Shown here: positions 18,172 to 26,342 of the stretch, one piece after another
Layout of the letters: every line of letters starts with the position of its first letter
Numbering within the stretch: position 1 is the stretch's first letter
Origin: Emticicia sp. CRIBPO
GTDB taxonomy: Bacteria; Bacteroidota; Bacteroidia; Cytophagales; Spirosomataceae
Assembly: GCF_009905725.1 (NCBI RefSeq)
Contig: NZ_JAAAKV010000004.1
Location: 124,001 to 188,000, forward strand
Direction of reading: 5' to 3'
DNA length: 64,000 bases
The notes under the pieces: model-generated
What the model was told of the DNA's origin: nothing
What the model saw: the letters and a program-made list of their open reading frames with translations, nothing else
Database searches by the model: none
Translations under genes and position numbers: made by a program

Positions 18172-20421
18172 ATGGAAAATAATAACCAATATAGCAGGCG
18201 TTCCTTTTTAAAGTCTTCTGCCCTTACAGGCGGTGGATTTCTCTTGAGCATGACCTGGTTTGCCAAAGTCAGTGCTGCGGGCAAGCCTGGTGAAGCAGCC
18301 CTGATGCCCGAGTGGCAGGAACTGAATGGATACATAAAAATTACGCCGGATAATGTCATCAAGCTCATTTGTCCCAATCCGGAATTCGGACAAAACGTGA
18401 TGACTTCGCTGCCGATGATGGTGGCTGAAGAACTGGACGTAGACTGGAAAAATGTAGTGGTGGAAATGGGCCCTCATGACAGTGTCAAATTAGGTCCGCA
18501 GTTTACAGGCGGAAGTAACTCGATAAGGATGTACTGGAAACCCTTGCGGACTGCCGGTGCTTCAGCCAGGCAAATGCTCATTGAAGCCGCTGCCCAAACC
18601 TGGGGTGTTCCGGCCGGAGAAATCACCACAAAAGCAGGTGTTTTATCTCACAAGGGTGGAAAATCAGCGAAATATGGAGAAATGGCCGCGAAAGCAGCTA
18701 CTATCCCTGTGCCTAAGGATGTAAAACTGAAATCTCCTAAGGATTTTACCATCATCAGAAACTCAAAGAAAAACAGTGAAGGACAAAAAATAATCACCGG
18801 TAAACCTCTTTTTGGAATGGATTACAAGGTCGATGGTATGCTGATCGCTATGATTCAGCATCCGCCTGCCTTCGGAATGAAGCTTAAGTCGTTTGATGCT
18901 TCACAAGCCCTTAAAATGCCGGGCATCAAAGATGTTTTCACCATAAGATTATATGAAGAAGGTTTCGAACAAGGCGGTTTTGATACCCGTACCTTCAATG
19001 AATTACTGGTTATCACCGGCAAAACAACCTGGGAAGTGATGAACGCCCGTAAAAAGCTGCTGGCTCAGTGGGAGCCTGCCGGCGACATTAAAGAAACCAT
19101 GATGGGCAGGGGCGGAAAGAGAGAAGTTGTTGTGCCCGGAAGGCTTGAAAATACAGGTGCCCAGCTTGAAATGATGCAGGAATATGCCAAAAAACCGGCT
19201 CAGTTGTTAAGAAAAGACGGTGATCCTGAAACGGCCTTCAAAAATGCGGCTCAGATCATCGAACGCACCTACAACGCCCCGTTTCTGGCCCATAACTGTA
19301 TGGAGCCGATGAACTTCTTCGCTCATGTGACCGATGAAAAAGCTCTGGTGGCGGGTCCTTTGCAGGCACCGGGCTGGGTGGAGCCCACTTTATCGAAATT
19401 ATTGAAACTTCCGCCTGAAAAGATCGAGATACAGATGACACGTATGGGTGGCGGATTCGGTCGCCGGGCCTATGGTCAGTATGTTTATGAAGCAGCGATG
19501 ATCTCCAAACACGCCAAGGCTCCTGTCAAACTGATGTACACCCGTGAAGATGATATGACTTACGGCATCTACCGGCCGATGTACACGGCTACTTACCGTG
19601 CCGCCCTGGATGAAAATAAAAACCTGATTGGTTTTCATGTGAAAGGTGGTGGGATTCCTGAGAACGCCATACATGCCAACCGTTTTCCTGCCGGGGCTGT
19701 GGACAATTACCTGGCCGAAGGCTGGGAGATTTCTTCCAACATCACCATTGGAGCTTTCCGTGCACCGCGGTCTAACTTCAACGCAGCGGCTGAGCAATCA
19801 TTCTTGGATGAAGTCGCTGAGGCCATGGGTAAAGACCCGATAGCCTTCCGCCTGGAGCTATTAAAACGTTCCAAAGAAAATCCGGTAGGAAAAAACAATG
19901 AATATGATGCGGGCAGGTACGCAGGTGTGCTGGAACTGGTAAGAGATAAATCCGGTTGGGGCAAGCCCGAAAACAAAGGTAAAAAAAGGGGCGTGGCGGC
20001 TTATTTCTGTCACAACTCTTATGCCGCACACATCGTGGACATGGTGGAGAGAGACGGCGAGCCTTACGTGGAAAGTGTAACCAGTGCCATTGACTGCGGC
20101 ATTGTGATCAATCCGGATGCGGCTGCCAACATGGTGCAGGGAGCTGTGGTGGACGGTATCGGCAATGCACTTTACGGGGCTTTAACGCACAAAAACGGTG
20201 CTGCAGAGCAAACCAATTTTAATAATTATCGCATCATTCGCTATAATGAGGCTCCGAAGAATATCGATGTGCATTTTGTTCAGAACGACATTGACCCGAC
20301 AGGTCTGGGAGAACCGCCTTTCCCGCCGGTGTTCGGGGCTGTGGCCAATGCATTGTACAAATCAACAGGAAAAAGGCATTATAACCAGCCGTATGCGGGC
20401 GAGTTTCCTAAGAATAGTTAA
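18172..20421 (+). CDS. Molybdopterin-binding large subunit, xanthine dehydrogenase family (tandem copy 2)
   Basis: 749 residues, 41 bp after copy 1. Tat-like signal SRRSFLKSSALTGGGFLLS. Motifs: GGGFGRRAY, REDDMTYGIY, IDCGIVINPDAAANM and GLGEPPFPP, all intact, so both copies look functional. Differences from copy 1 include GPQFTGGSNS versus RQFIGGSQA near residue 105. The two copies could form two alternative enzymes sharing the single [2Fe-2S] subunit, or a mixed complex; the sequence cannot decide. Confidence 0.93.
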   Translation: MENNNQYSRRSFLKSSALTGGGFLLSMTWFAKVSAAGKPGEAALMPEWQELNGYIKITPDNVIKLICPNPEFGQNVMTSLPMMVAEELDVDWKNVVVEMGPHDSVKLGPQFTGGSNSIRMYWKPLRTAGASARQMLIEAAAQTWGVPAGEITTKAGVLSHKGGKSAKYGEMAAKAATIPVPKDVKLKSPKDFTIIRNSKKNSEGQKIITGKPLFGMDYKVDGMLIAMIQHPPAFGMKLKSFDASQALKMPGIKDVFTIRLYEEGFEQGGFDTRTFNELLVITGKTTWEVMNARKKLLAQWEPAGDIKETMMGRGGKREVVVPGRLENTGAQLEMMQEYAKKPAQLLRKDGDPETAFKNAAQIIERTYNAPFLAHNCMEPMNFFAHVTDEKALVAGPLQAPGWVEPTLSKLLKLPPEKIEIQMTRMGGGFGRRAYGQYVYEAAMISKHAKAPVKLMYTREDDMTYGIYRPMYTATYRAALDENKNLIGFHVKGGGIPENAIHANRFPAGAVDNYLAEGWEISSNITIGAFRAPRSNFNAAAEQSFLDEVAEAMGKDPIAFRLELLKRSKENPVGKNNEYDAGRYAGVLELVRDKSGWGKPENKGKKRGVAAYFCHNSYAAHIVDMVERDGEPYVESVTSAIDCGIVINPDAAANMVQGAVVDGIGNALYGALTHKNGAAEQTNFNNYRIIRYNEAPKNIDVHFVQNDIDPTGLGEPPFPPVFGAVANALYKSTGKRHYNQPYAGEFPKNS

Positions 20422-20433
20422 AGCCATTTCTGT

Positions 20434-20463
20434 CACGAATACATAGTATAGTTTGTGTTCGTG
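20434..20463. terminator. Inverted repeat after the hydroxylase locus
   Basis: CACGAA (20434-20439) and TTCGTG (20458-20463) flank an AT-rich loop, in a context (GTCACGAATACA...GTTCGTGGC) like short dispersed extragenic palindromes. It could act as a weak terminator; there is no T-tract. Confidence 0.35.
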
Positions 20464-20548
20464 GCATTTACTTTACTGGAATAAATTCAAGCAGGTTATA
20501 CATTTTTGTCGTTAAATATTCAGACATCTTCAAAAAGACGGTATAGCA

Positions 20549-21175
20549 TTGAAAAGATTAAGATCATTTACAGCCTTAATTGTAAGTTCTTTATGCGTCA
20601 TTTCATCCTGCGTTAAGGCTCAGGATTCTGCGGAGAAAATACAGCCTGTATCTTCAGACAAAATACTGATCGTGTATTTATCAAGGACCAAAAATACCAA
20701 AGTCATAGCCGGAATGATAAAAGGCAATGTGGGCGGCAGGATGGTCGAACTGGAACTACAGACGCCCTATCCGGAAGATTATAAGGCTATTGTGGACCAG
20801 GTAGCCGCCGAAAATGCCAGTGGTTTTCTGCCGCCGCTCAAAACTCAGATAGAAGACATCAGTCAATACGAGGTCATCTTTGTCGGCTTTCCGACCTGGG
20901 GAATGCAGCTGCCACCGCCCATGAAAAGCTTTTTAAAGCAATATGACCTGAGCGGAAAGACCGTTGTGCCATTTAATACCAATGCGGGTTACGGCACCGG
21001 TAGCAGTTTTCAGGCGGTAAAAAACCTGGCCCCGAAAAGTAAAGTGCCGGAAGGATTTACCACCAGAGGCGGTATCGAAAGAGATGGGATACTGTTTGTG
21101 ATGGAAGGAGAGCGGGAGGTACAGGCACAAGCTGAAGTGAGAAAATGGTTACAAAAAATCGGTGCGTCGAAATAG
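20549..21175 (+). CDS. Exported flavodoxin-like protein
   Basis: 208 residues from TTG. The N-terminus (SFTALIVSSLCVISSCVKAQ) is a signal peptide and possibly a lipobox (ISSC). The mature part is a flavodoxin: KILIVYLSRTKNTKVIAGMI is the P-loop region with YLSRTKNT (rather than the usual T.TGNT), GFPTWGMQLPPP and NTNAGYGTGSSF are the flavin-ring loops. It ends WLQKIGASK. Flavodoxins are normally cytoplasmic; an exported one next to FAD-less molybdenum hydroxylases might serve as an electron acceptor, which is inference. It is 127 bp downstream of tandem copy 2. Confidence 0.87.
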   Translation: MKRLRSFTALIVSSLCVISSCVKAQDSAEKIQPVSSDKILIVYLSRTKNTKVIAGMIKGNVGGRMVELELQTPYPEDYKAIVDQVAAENASGFLPPLKTQIEDISQYEVIFVGFPTWGMQLPPPMKSFLKQYDLSGKTVVPFNTNAGYGTGSSFQAVKNLAPKSKVPEGFTTRGGIERDGILFVMEGEREVQAQAEVRKWLQKIGASK

Positions 21176-21265
21176 GAGAGTTCAGAGCTGAGGTGCATAC
21201 TTTAATTTTATGAGAGGAAGTTTTAACCTGATTTAAGAAACCAGGTTAAAATTGTAAAAAAAGAG

Positions 21266-21295
21266 AACACTTCCCCGGTTTCCGGGGAAAGTGTT
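21266..21295. terminator. Bidirectional hairpin terminator
   Basis: AACACTTCCCCGG pairs with CCGGGGAAAGTGTT around TTT. On the minus strand it is followed by CTCTTTTTTT, a typical T-tract ending the methyltransferase operon; on the plus strand TTTTAAAG follows. It sits between convergent genes. A closely similar hairpin is at 48215. Confidence 0.85.
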
Positions 21296-21306
21296 TTAAA
21301 GTTATA

Positions 21307-21942
21307 TCAAACCTGCGGACTGCTTTTTTTACATTTTACTAAGAAGAAGGGGTAGGTCTCATCGACTTCCATGATTTCAAACAATCCGGCTTTTTTAAAT
21401 TCGGCATCGACAGATTCCCTGTCATAAAAGAACATTTTAACACCGTCAAATACCTCATAACGGTTCCTGCTGATCTTCTTACCCCGGCCATAAGTGCGGG
21501 CTGCTTTCGAAATGGCTGTAAACACCATGTAACTATTCTCGGCTAACTGATTATAGCAGTCGCGGATGAGTTTTCGCCTTTCACCGGCGTTCAGCAGGTG
21601 AATCAGGGCGTAGCAGAATATGCCGTCATATTGGTGATGGTCAAACGGCATGTCTGTTACTGATCCGTGGTGAATGGTCATCTCTTTGCCGTAATGCTTC
21701 CGGGCCATTTCAATGGCTGTTTTTGAGATCTCAATTCCCGTTACGGCTATCCCCTGGTCTCTGAAAACCTGTGCGTTCCGCCCGTAGCCGATTCCGGGAA
21801 TAAGGATGTTTTTCACTGATTCCCGGACAAAGAAATCTTTGGTCAATACCGCAGACCTGGAGGGCTCAAAACCCCACATTTCCTGATTTTTGATAAAACT
21901 GGATTCCCAGAATTCTGTCATCACTTTGCCGTTTATTGACAT
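21307..21942 (-). CDS. Class I SAM-dependent methyltransferase
   Basis: 211 residues. The SAM-binding motif I is LIPGIGYGRNAQVF (~47-60), motif II TGIEISKTAI, and a later FDGVKMFFYDRESV. This pattern fits the TehB/thiopurine methyltransferase-like group of small Rossmann methyltransferases. An internal ATG at 21921 (MTEFWES) is an equally good start and would remove the 10-bp overlap with the gene upstream. It is probably co-transcribed with that small gene. The methyl acceptor is unknown. Confidence 0.88.
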   Translation of the reverse strand: MSINGKVMTEFWESSFIKNQEMWGFEPSRSAVLTKDFFVRESVKNILIPGIGYGRNAQVFRDQGIAVTGIEISKTAIEMARKHYGKEMTIHHGSVTDMPFDHHQYDGIFCYALIHLLNAGERRKLIRDCYNQLAENSYMVFTAISKAARTYGRGKKISRNRYEVFDGVKMFFYDRESVDAEFKKAGLFEIMEVDETYPFFLVKCKKSSPQV

Positions 21943-22181
21943 ACTTTGTCTTCCAAAATACCGCTGCTAAACCCTAAGTTGTTTACCAGTGATATGATAT
22001 TTTCCGGATTGATGACAGGCCCTCCCACCCTCAGAATGTTATGTCCGCAGGGAAAGGGAGCTTCTGAAGCACCCGCATCAAAATTAATAATCAATTCAGG
22101 AAAGCTCTCTTCAAGAATTTTCAGCACACTTTCTGCCTGGATCTGGTCCGGGATATTGGTAATAAAAACTTCTGTCATCAT
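21933..22181 (-). CDS. Small protein with ferredoxin-like (heavy-metal-associated-like) pattern
   Basis: 82 residues from the ATG at 22181 (a second ATG follows immediately; an upstream ATG at 22238 would add 19 residues of unlikely sequence). Pattern: strand EVFITNI, helix IQAESVLKILEESFP, strand LIINFDA, FPCGHNILRVGG, helix ENIISLVNNLGF. The beta-alpha-beta-beta-alpha layout resembles heavy-metal-associated domains, but the usual CxxC is absent; one Cys occurs in PCGHN. Overlaps the methyltransferase start. Function unknown. Confidence 0.6.
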   Translation of the reverse strand: MMTEVFITNIPDQIQAESVLKILEESFPELIINFDAGASEAPFPCGHNILRVGGPVINPENIISLVNNLGFSSGILEDKVCQ

Positions 22182-22277
22182 TGAATCCGGATTAAAATGG
22201 CCCCTTTGGGTGTTATTTTTTACAAAAAACTCCTGCAAAGTTAAGGATTGGTTTTATTTGTGCAACATTGTTGCATA

Positions 22278-22379
22278 TTAATTCTTCTTACCAACAGAAA
22301 TAGAATGTGCTGCAGAGTTAAGGCCGGCAATCTGTGCTTCTGTCAGGCCTCCTGAATTGATCAGTACATGATTATTCAT
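22278..22379 (-). CDS. Possible 33-residue peptide gene
   Basis: An ATG at 22379 opens a 33-codon frame (MNNHVLINSGGLTEAQIAGL... ending SVGKKN) in the same direction as, and ~96 bp upstream of, the small gene ending at 21933. It has a plausible amphipathic helix (LTEAQIAGLNSAAHSI) and low chance-like composition, but no clear ribosome-binding site. It may be a real small protein or the remnant of a longer one. I do not recognise a family. Confidence 0.3.
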   Translation of the reverse strand: MNNHVLINSGGLTEAQIAGLNSAAHSISVGKKN

Positions 22380-22486
22380 TCCGGCTTTTATCTGACCTGT
22401 ATCTTAAACTGTTTGTAAATATTCTGAATATCAATGTATATTTACACACTAATTCTCTGGACCATTGTTGAATATTAAAGAAACCG

Positions 22487-22906
22487 ATGAATAAAATCAC
22501 TTGTTTCCTCGTGGATGATGATCCGGACGACCGTGATCTTTTTGGAATGGCACTGAAGGATGTCGATGAGTCTATAGAACTTATGCATGCTGAAAATTGT
22601 GTGGAAGCTCTTAAAATACTGAAAGCAGACAATGTGAAAATTCCTGATTTTATATTTCTGGATCTCAATATGCCGTTTATGAACGGGAAGGAATGTCTGG
22701 ATGAGCTGAAAAAAACCGCTCATCTGAAAGATATTCCTGTGATCATCTACAGCACCTCATCGTATGCAAAAGACCTGGAGGATACCCGCAAGAAGGGGGC
22801 TACACACTTTCTCAGCAAAACTTCGAACTTTGATGATCTGATAAAGATATTGATGGCCCTTTTCAGAAAAGAACCGTTGCCGTTTTCTTTGACTTACAGA
22901 AACTGA
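22487..22906 (+). CDS. Single-domain response regulator (Rcp1-like)
   Basis: 139 residues, receiver only. The acidic pocket is DDDPDD (10-15) and the phospho-acceptor Asp59 lies in FIFLDLNMPFMNG. Ser/Thr in YSTSSYA and Lys in FLSKTSNFDDL complete the active site. There is no output domain, so it probably acts by protein contact, as in phosphorelays with hybrid or PAS kinases. The PAS histidine kinase follows 103 bp downstream in the same direction and is its most likely partner. Confidence 0.92.
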   Translation: MNKITCFLVDDDPDDRDLFGMALKDVDESIELMHAENCVEALKILKADNVKIPDFIFLDLNMPFMNGKECLDELKKTAHLKDIPVIIYSTSSYAKDLEDTRKKGATHFLSKTSNFDDLIKILMALFRKEPLPFSLTYRN

Positions 22907-23009
22907 CAGGCTAAACGACAGTTCATTCATTTAAAATCTCCGTTTGAGCGGGGCTTTGTGCTTTATATTACATATCTTTATATAAATCTTCATCGGTTAA
23001 TATAGCTTT

Positions 23010-24632
23010 ATGAAAACTCTGGCCACAGCTTTGCCTTCAACCTATCAGAATTTTGACGGGAATGACGCCTCTCTTCAGGAGTATCAGACCTGGGATATTA
23101 TTCAGACATTACCCGCTGCCATTTATACCTGTAATGCCAAAGGTGTGATTACTTCTTACAATCAGGCAGCGGCAGACCTGTGGGGAAGGGAACCTGTCAT
23201 AGGGAAGGAGCTCTGGTGTGGCTCCTGGAAGATTTATCATGAAGATGGCTCTCCCATGGACCTTGATTCGTGTCCGATGGCTGTTACGCTGAAAGAAAAG
23301 AGGGCAGTTTGCGGCGAAGAAATCATCATCGAACGTCCCGACGGCCTCCGGCTGAATATCCTGCCTTTTCCGAGTCCGGTCTTTAATGCAGAAGGAGAAT
23401 TAAGCGGTGCGGTCAACATGCTGGTTGATATCACCGAAAGAAAAGCCAGCGAAAGAAGACGGATCGAAAATGAAGAAAAATATGAAAGTCTCAGCAATGA
23501 TTTTGAGACCCGGGTAAAGGAAAAATTAACTGACTTCAGAGAAGATTACGACCGTTACAGTAAAATGATCGAAGAAGTGCAGGATTATGCTATCCTGATG
23601 CTTGACCTGGATGGCAATATTCTGAACTGGAACAAGGGAGCAGAGCGGATAAAAGGCTATACCGAAGCTGAAATTATAGGGAAGAACTTCAGCGTGTTTT
23701 ACAGGGAAGAAGACAAGGAAAGCAAATTGCCTTTTCAGCTCATTCATGAGGCTGCAGAGTTGGGAAGGGCCATGCATGAAGGATGGAGAAAACGAAAAGA
23801 CGGAACTCTCTTCTGGGGCTCTGTGGTCATCACTGCTCTGCATGACGACAAAAATCAAACTATAGGTTTTTCGAAAGTGACCCGTGACCTGACAGAAAGG
23901 AAAATCGCTGAAGACCACCTCCGGGACTACGCCAGGGACATTGAATTGCGGAATAAAGAACTGGAAGAGTATGCTTTTATTGCCTCTCATGACCTGCAGG
24001 AGCCTCTTCGGAAAATCCAGACTTTTGCCAATCTTCTTGAAAAGAATATGCATGATAAAGAGCTCATTATCAAACATATTGAGAAAATAAATTCTTCTGC
24101 CAAAAGGATGTCCATGCTCATCAAAGATGTTCTTTCTTATTCCCAGCTCCTGGACCCGTCCGAACTTTTTGTCGACACAGACCTGGGTGAGGTTTTGGGG
24201 GATGTTCTGGAGGACCTTGAGCTGCTGATAGAGGAAAAACAGGCCCGGATAATTTTGCCTGATTTGCCGGTTATCAAAGCTATCCCTATTCAGATACACC
24301 AGTTATTCTGCAACCTGGTCAGTAATTCTCTCAAGTTCACCTATGCCGATCCGGTGATTGAAATCACCTGTACAACGGCTGAATACAAACACCCGGATCT
24401 TGATCCTGATAAAAACTATATCAAATTGTCATTTAAAGACAATGGAATAGGTTTTGACCAGGCTTTTGCCGACAAAGCATTCAAGTTGTTCCAGAAACTT
24501 CATTCCAATATCAGCGGGACAGGAATAGGATTGGCTATTTGTAAAAAAGTGGTCGAAAATCACCAGGGACTCATTGTGGCTAGCAGCCAGCCGGATCATG
24601 GTGCCACCTTTGATATTATACTTCCGGCTTGA
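23010..24632 (+). CDS. PAS-domain sensor histidine kinase, soluble
   Basis: 540 residues without membrane helices. PAS 1 spans about 25-140 (TLPAAIYTCNAKGVITSYNQ), a coiled segment 145-180, PAS 2 about 185-297 (ILMLDLDGNILNWNKGAERI) with a PAC end DLTERKIA, then HisKA with His327 in ASHDLQEPLRK. The HATPase domain has the N box at 435-444 (NLVSNSLKFT), G1 DNGIGFD (477-483) and G2 GTGIGLAI (503-510). Close relatives are the phytochrome-type kinases of Bacteroidota, and the adjacent receiver protein is the probable partner. The PAS ligand is not inferable. Confidence 0.94.
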   Translation: MKTLATALPSTYQNFDGNDASLQEYQTWDIIQTLPAAIYTCNAKGVITSYNQAAADLWGREPVIGKELWCGSWKIYHEDGSPMDLDSCPMAVTLKEKRAVCGEEIIIERPDGLRLNILPFPSPVFNAEGELSGAVNMLVDITERKASERRRIENEEKYESLSNDFETRVKEKLTDFREDYDRYSKMIEEVQDYAILMLDLDGNILNWNKGAERIKGYTEAEIIGKNFSVFYREEDKESKLPFQLIHEAAELGRAMHEGWRKRKDGTLFWGSVVITALHDDKNQTIGFSKVTRDLTERKIAEDHLRDYARDIELRNKELEEYAFIASHDLQEPLRKIQTFANLLEKNMHDKELIIKHIEKINSSAKRMSMLIKDVLSYSQLLDPSELFVDTDLGEVLGDVLEDLELLIEEKQARIILPDLPVIKAIPIQIHQLFCNLVSNSLKFTYADPVIEITCTTAEYKHPDLDPDKNYIKLSFKDNGIGFDQAFADKAFKLFQKLHSNISGTGIGLAICKKVVENHQGLIVASSQPDHGATFDIILPA

Positions 24633-24715
24633 TTTCCAAGCGGAATAGCCTGATAAAGTTGCATTTTTCGGTTATTCTGACAAACACCTGCCGTTCAGAA
24701 AAACACCTTAAGCCA

Positions 24716-25447
24716 TTAAGAACTGTTCTGTGTTTTCAACCGAAATTCCAGGGCATTTAATATCCCGGCAGTGCCGGCTGTGTTGTTAAAATAAACATAC
24801 GCTTCTCTGATCGTTGGATCATTTCTGACCGTCTTCAAAAGCTGATCCATAAAACCGGAAGAATAATCCGAATAAAATAAGCGGGGATTGCCATGCAGGC
24901 GGATGTAAAAAATATCCGTATTTGAAATGATCGTATCCGGCAATTGAGGATGGTTTACGTTGCAGAAGGTAATGTTGCTCAGGGCCAGTGCTTCATACAC
25001 TTTTTCGTTCCACCAGCTTGTGTGCCTGAACTCCACCACGTTTTTAAATCCCGGTTTCAGTTGACTGGTGATCAGCCGCAGGTTTTCTTCGCTGTAATGA
25101 AATCCCGGAGGCATCTGAAACAAAACACAGCCCAGTTGGTGCCCCAGACCCTCCCTGCAAACCTCGTAAAAATCATGGATGAGTGTTTCACAATCTGCGA
25201 ACTTACTGAGATGAGTGATGATTTTCGGAGCTTTTACCGAGAAAATAAAATTTTTAGGAGTTTTCTCAGACCAGCCTGCCAGGCTTTCTTTGGTGGGGAA
25301 TTTATAAAAAGTGGAGTTGATTTCAACGGTGCTAAGCTTTGCAGCGTAAAACGCCAGCCATTGTTTTGCAGGCAGTTTTTCAGGATAGAAAACGCCTTTC
25401 CAGTGACTGTTGTAATAGCCCGAGCAACCGGTTTTAAAAAGTATCAT
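24716..25447 (-). CDS. DUF72 family protein (YecE-like TIM barrel)
   Basis: 243 residues. Typical DUF72 start TGCSGYYNSHWKGVFYP, then VEINSTFYKFP, FSVKAPKIITH, LFQMPPGF, VEFRHTSWW and a final YIRLHGNPRLF with YVYFNNTAGTAGI. The family adopts a TIM-barrel fold related to xylose-isomerase-like enzymes; its reaction is unknown. The start overlaps the stop of the DNA glycosylase gene upstream by 4 bp (ATGA type), so the two are coupled. Confidence 0.93.
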   Translation of the reverse strand: MILFKTGCSGYYNSHWKGVFYPEKLPAKQWLAFYAAKLSTVEINSTFYKFPTKESLAGWSEKTPKNFIFSVKAPKIITHLSKFADCETLIHDFYEVCREGLGHQLGCVLFQMPPGFHYSEENLRLITSQLKPGFKNVVEFRHTSWWNEKVYEALALSNITFCNVNHPQLPDTIISNTDIFYIRLHGNPRLFYSDYSSGFMDQLLKTVRNDPTIREAYVYFNNTAGTAGILNALEFRLKTQNSS

Positions 25448-26175
25448 GGGTATAGTAATTGACAGTTTTCACAAAAGAAACTTCTTCGTTTTTTTACTCC
25501 CGTGTGTTTCCTGATGATCGGCAGGTTACATCTTAAACACAGGGTTTTAGTGTGGGCCAGCCAATGTTTTTTTAACTCAAAATTCCTTTTCCATTCCAGG
25601 AACCGGAAGCTGTATTGACGGGCTTCTTCTATGAGCATTTTTAATTTTGCCTCCGGGATTTTCCCGACCTTCGACTCAGGATGGACACAGACGCGGTAAA
25701 GTACCTCGTTCTTGATGATGTTACCGACGCCTGAAAAGATATCCTGCTCCAGCAAAGCATCGCAAATGAGTTTTTCGGGCACTTTATTTAACCTGGTTTC
25801 TGCTTTTTCAGGGTCCCAGGTGTCATTCATGACGTCGCCTGACCAGTCGTAGTGCGTGTTCACATCTCCTTCCAGCATTTTTACAGAGCAGGTATAGAAA
25901 TTGATCTCACCGTTTTTGAAAGTGAGGCTGAGCCGGACGGGCGATTCTTTTCTTTCGTTGATGCGGTAGGTCCCGAACATCAGGAAGTGGATACGCACGG
26001 TAAAACCTTCAAAACAGACCAGGAAATGTTTTCCCCAGCTTTTGAAAGCGATGACTTCCTGACCCCGTATGCGTTCGATATCCACTTTGGCGTTGCCTTC
26101 TGCGGCAATGACCCGCTTGCCGGTAAATTGCTGCACTTCTTCTTTTAACAAAACGACGGTGGGGCCTTCTGGCAT
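25444..26175 (-). CDS. Fpg/Nei family DNA glycosylase (endonuclease VIII-like)
   Basis: 243 residues from the ATG at 26175, chosen because the catalytic Pro must directly follow Met (MPEGPTV); an upstream ATG at 26187 would block it. Pro2/Glu3 are the Schiff-base and proton residues, SWGKHF carries the conserved Lys, and SGVGNIIKNEVLYR belongs to the H2TH DNA-binding motif. The C-terminal zinc finger has CLRC...CENC. It removes oxidised bases and cleaves the abasic site in base excision repair. Coupled to the DUF72 gene. Confidence 0.94.
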   Translation of the reverse strand: MPEGPTVVLLKEEVQQFTGKRVIAAEGNAKVDIERIRGQEVIAFKSWGKHFLVCFEGFTVRIHFLMFGTYRINERKESPVRLSLTFKNGEINFYTCSVKMLEGDVNTHYDWSGDVMNDTWDPEKAETRLNKVPEKLICDALLEQDIFSGVGNIIKNEVLYRVCVHPESKVGKIPEAKLKMLIEEARQYSFRFLEWKRNFELKKHWLAHTKTLCLRCNLPIIRKHTGVKKRRSFFCENCQLLYP

Positions 26176-26342
26176 GGCATTGATCATTTAAGTTGTATGT
26201 TCGTCAAGTACAGCTAAAAAAATCGTTCCCTGCGACGTGTGCAGCCCTGTTGTGAGTAAAAAAAATCCCGATGATGCTGTAACCATTCTGTTCCGGGTCA
26301 GTTTACAGGCGGAAATCAAAACCGTTTCACATCTTATTCATT

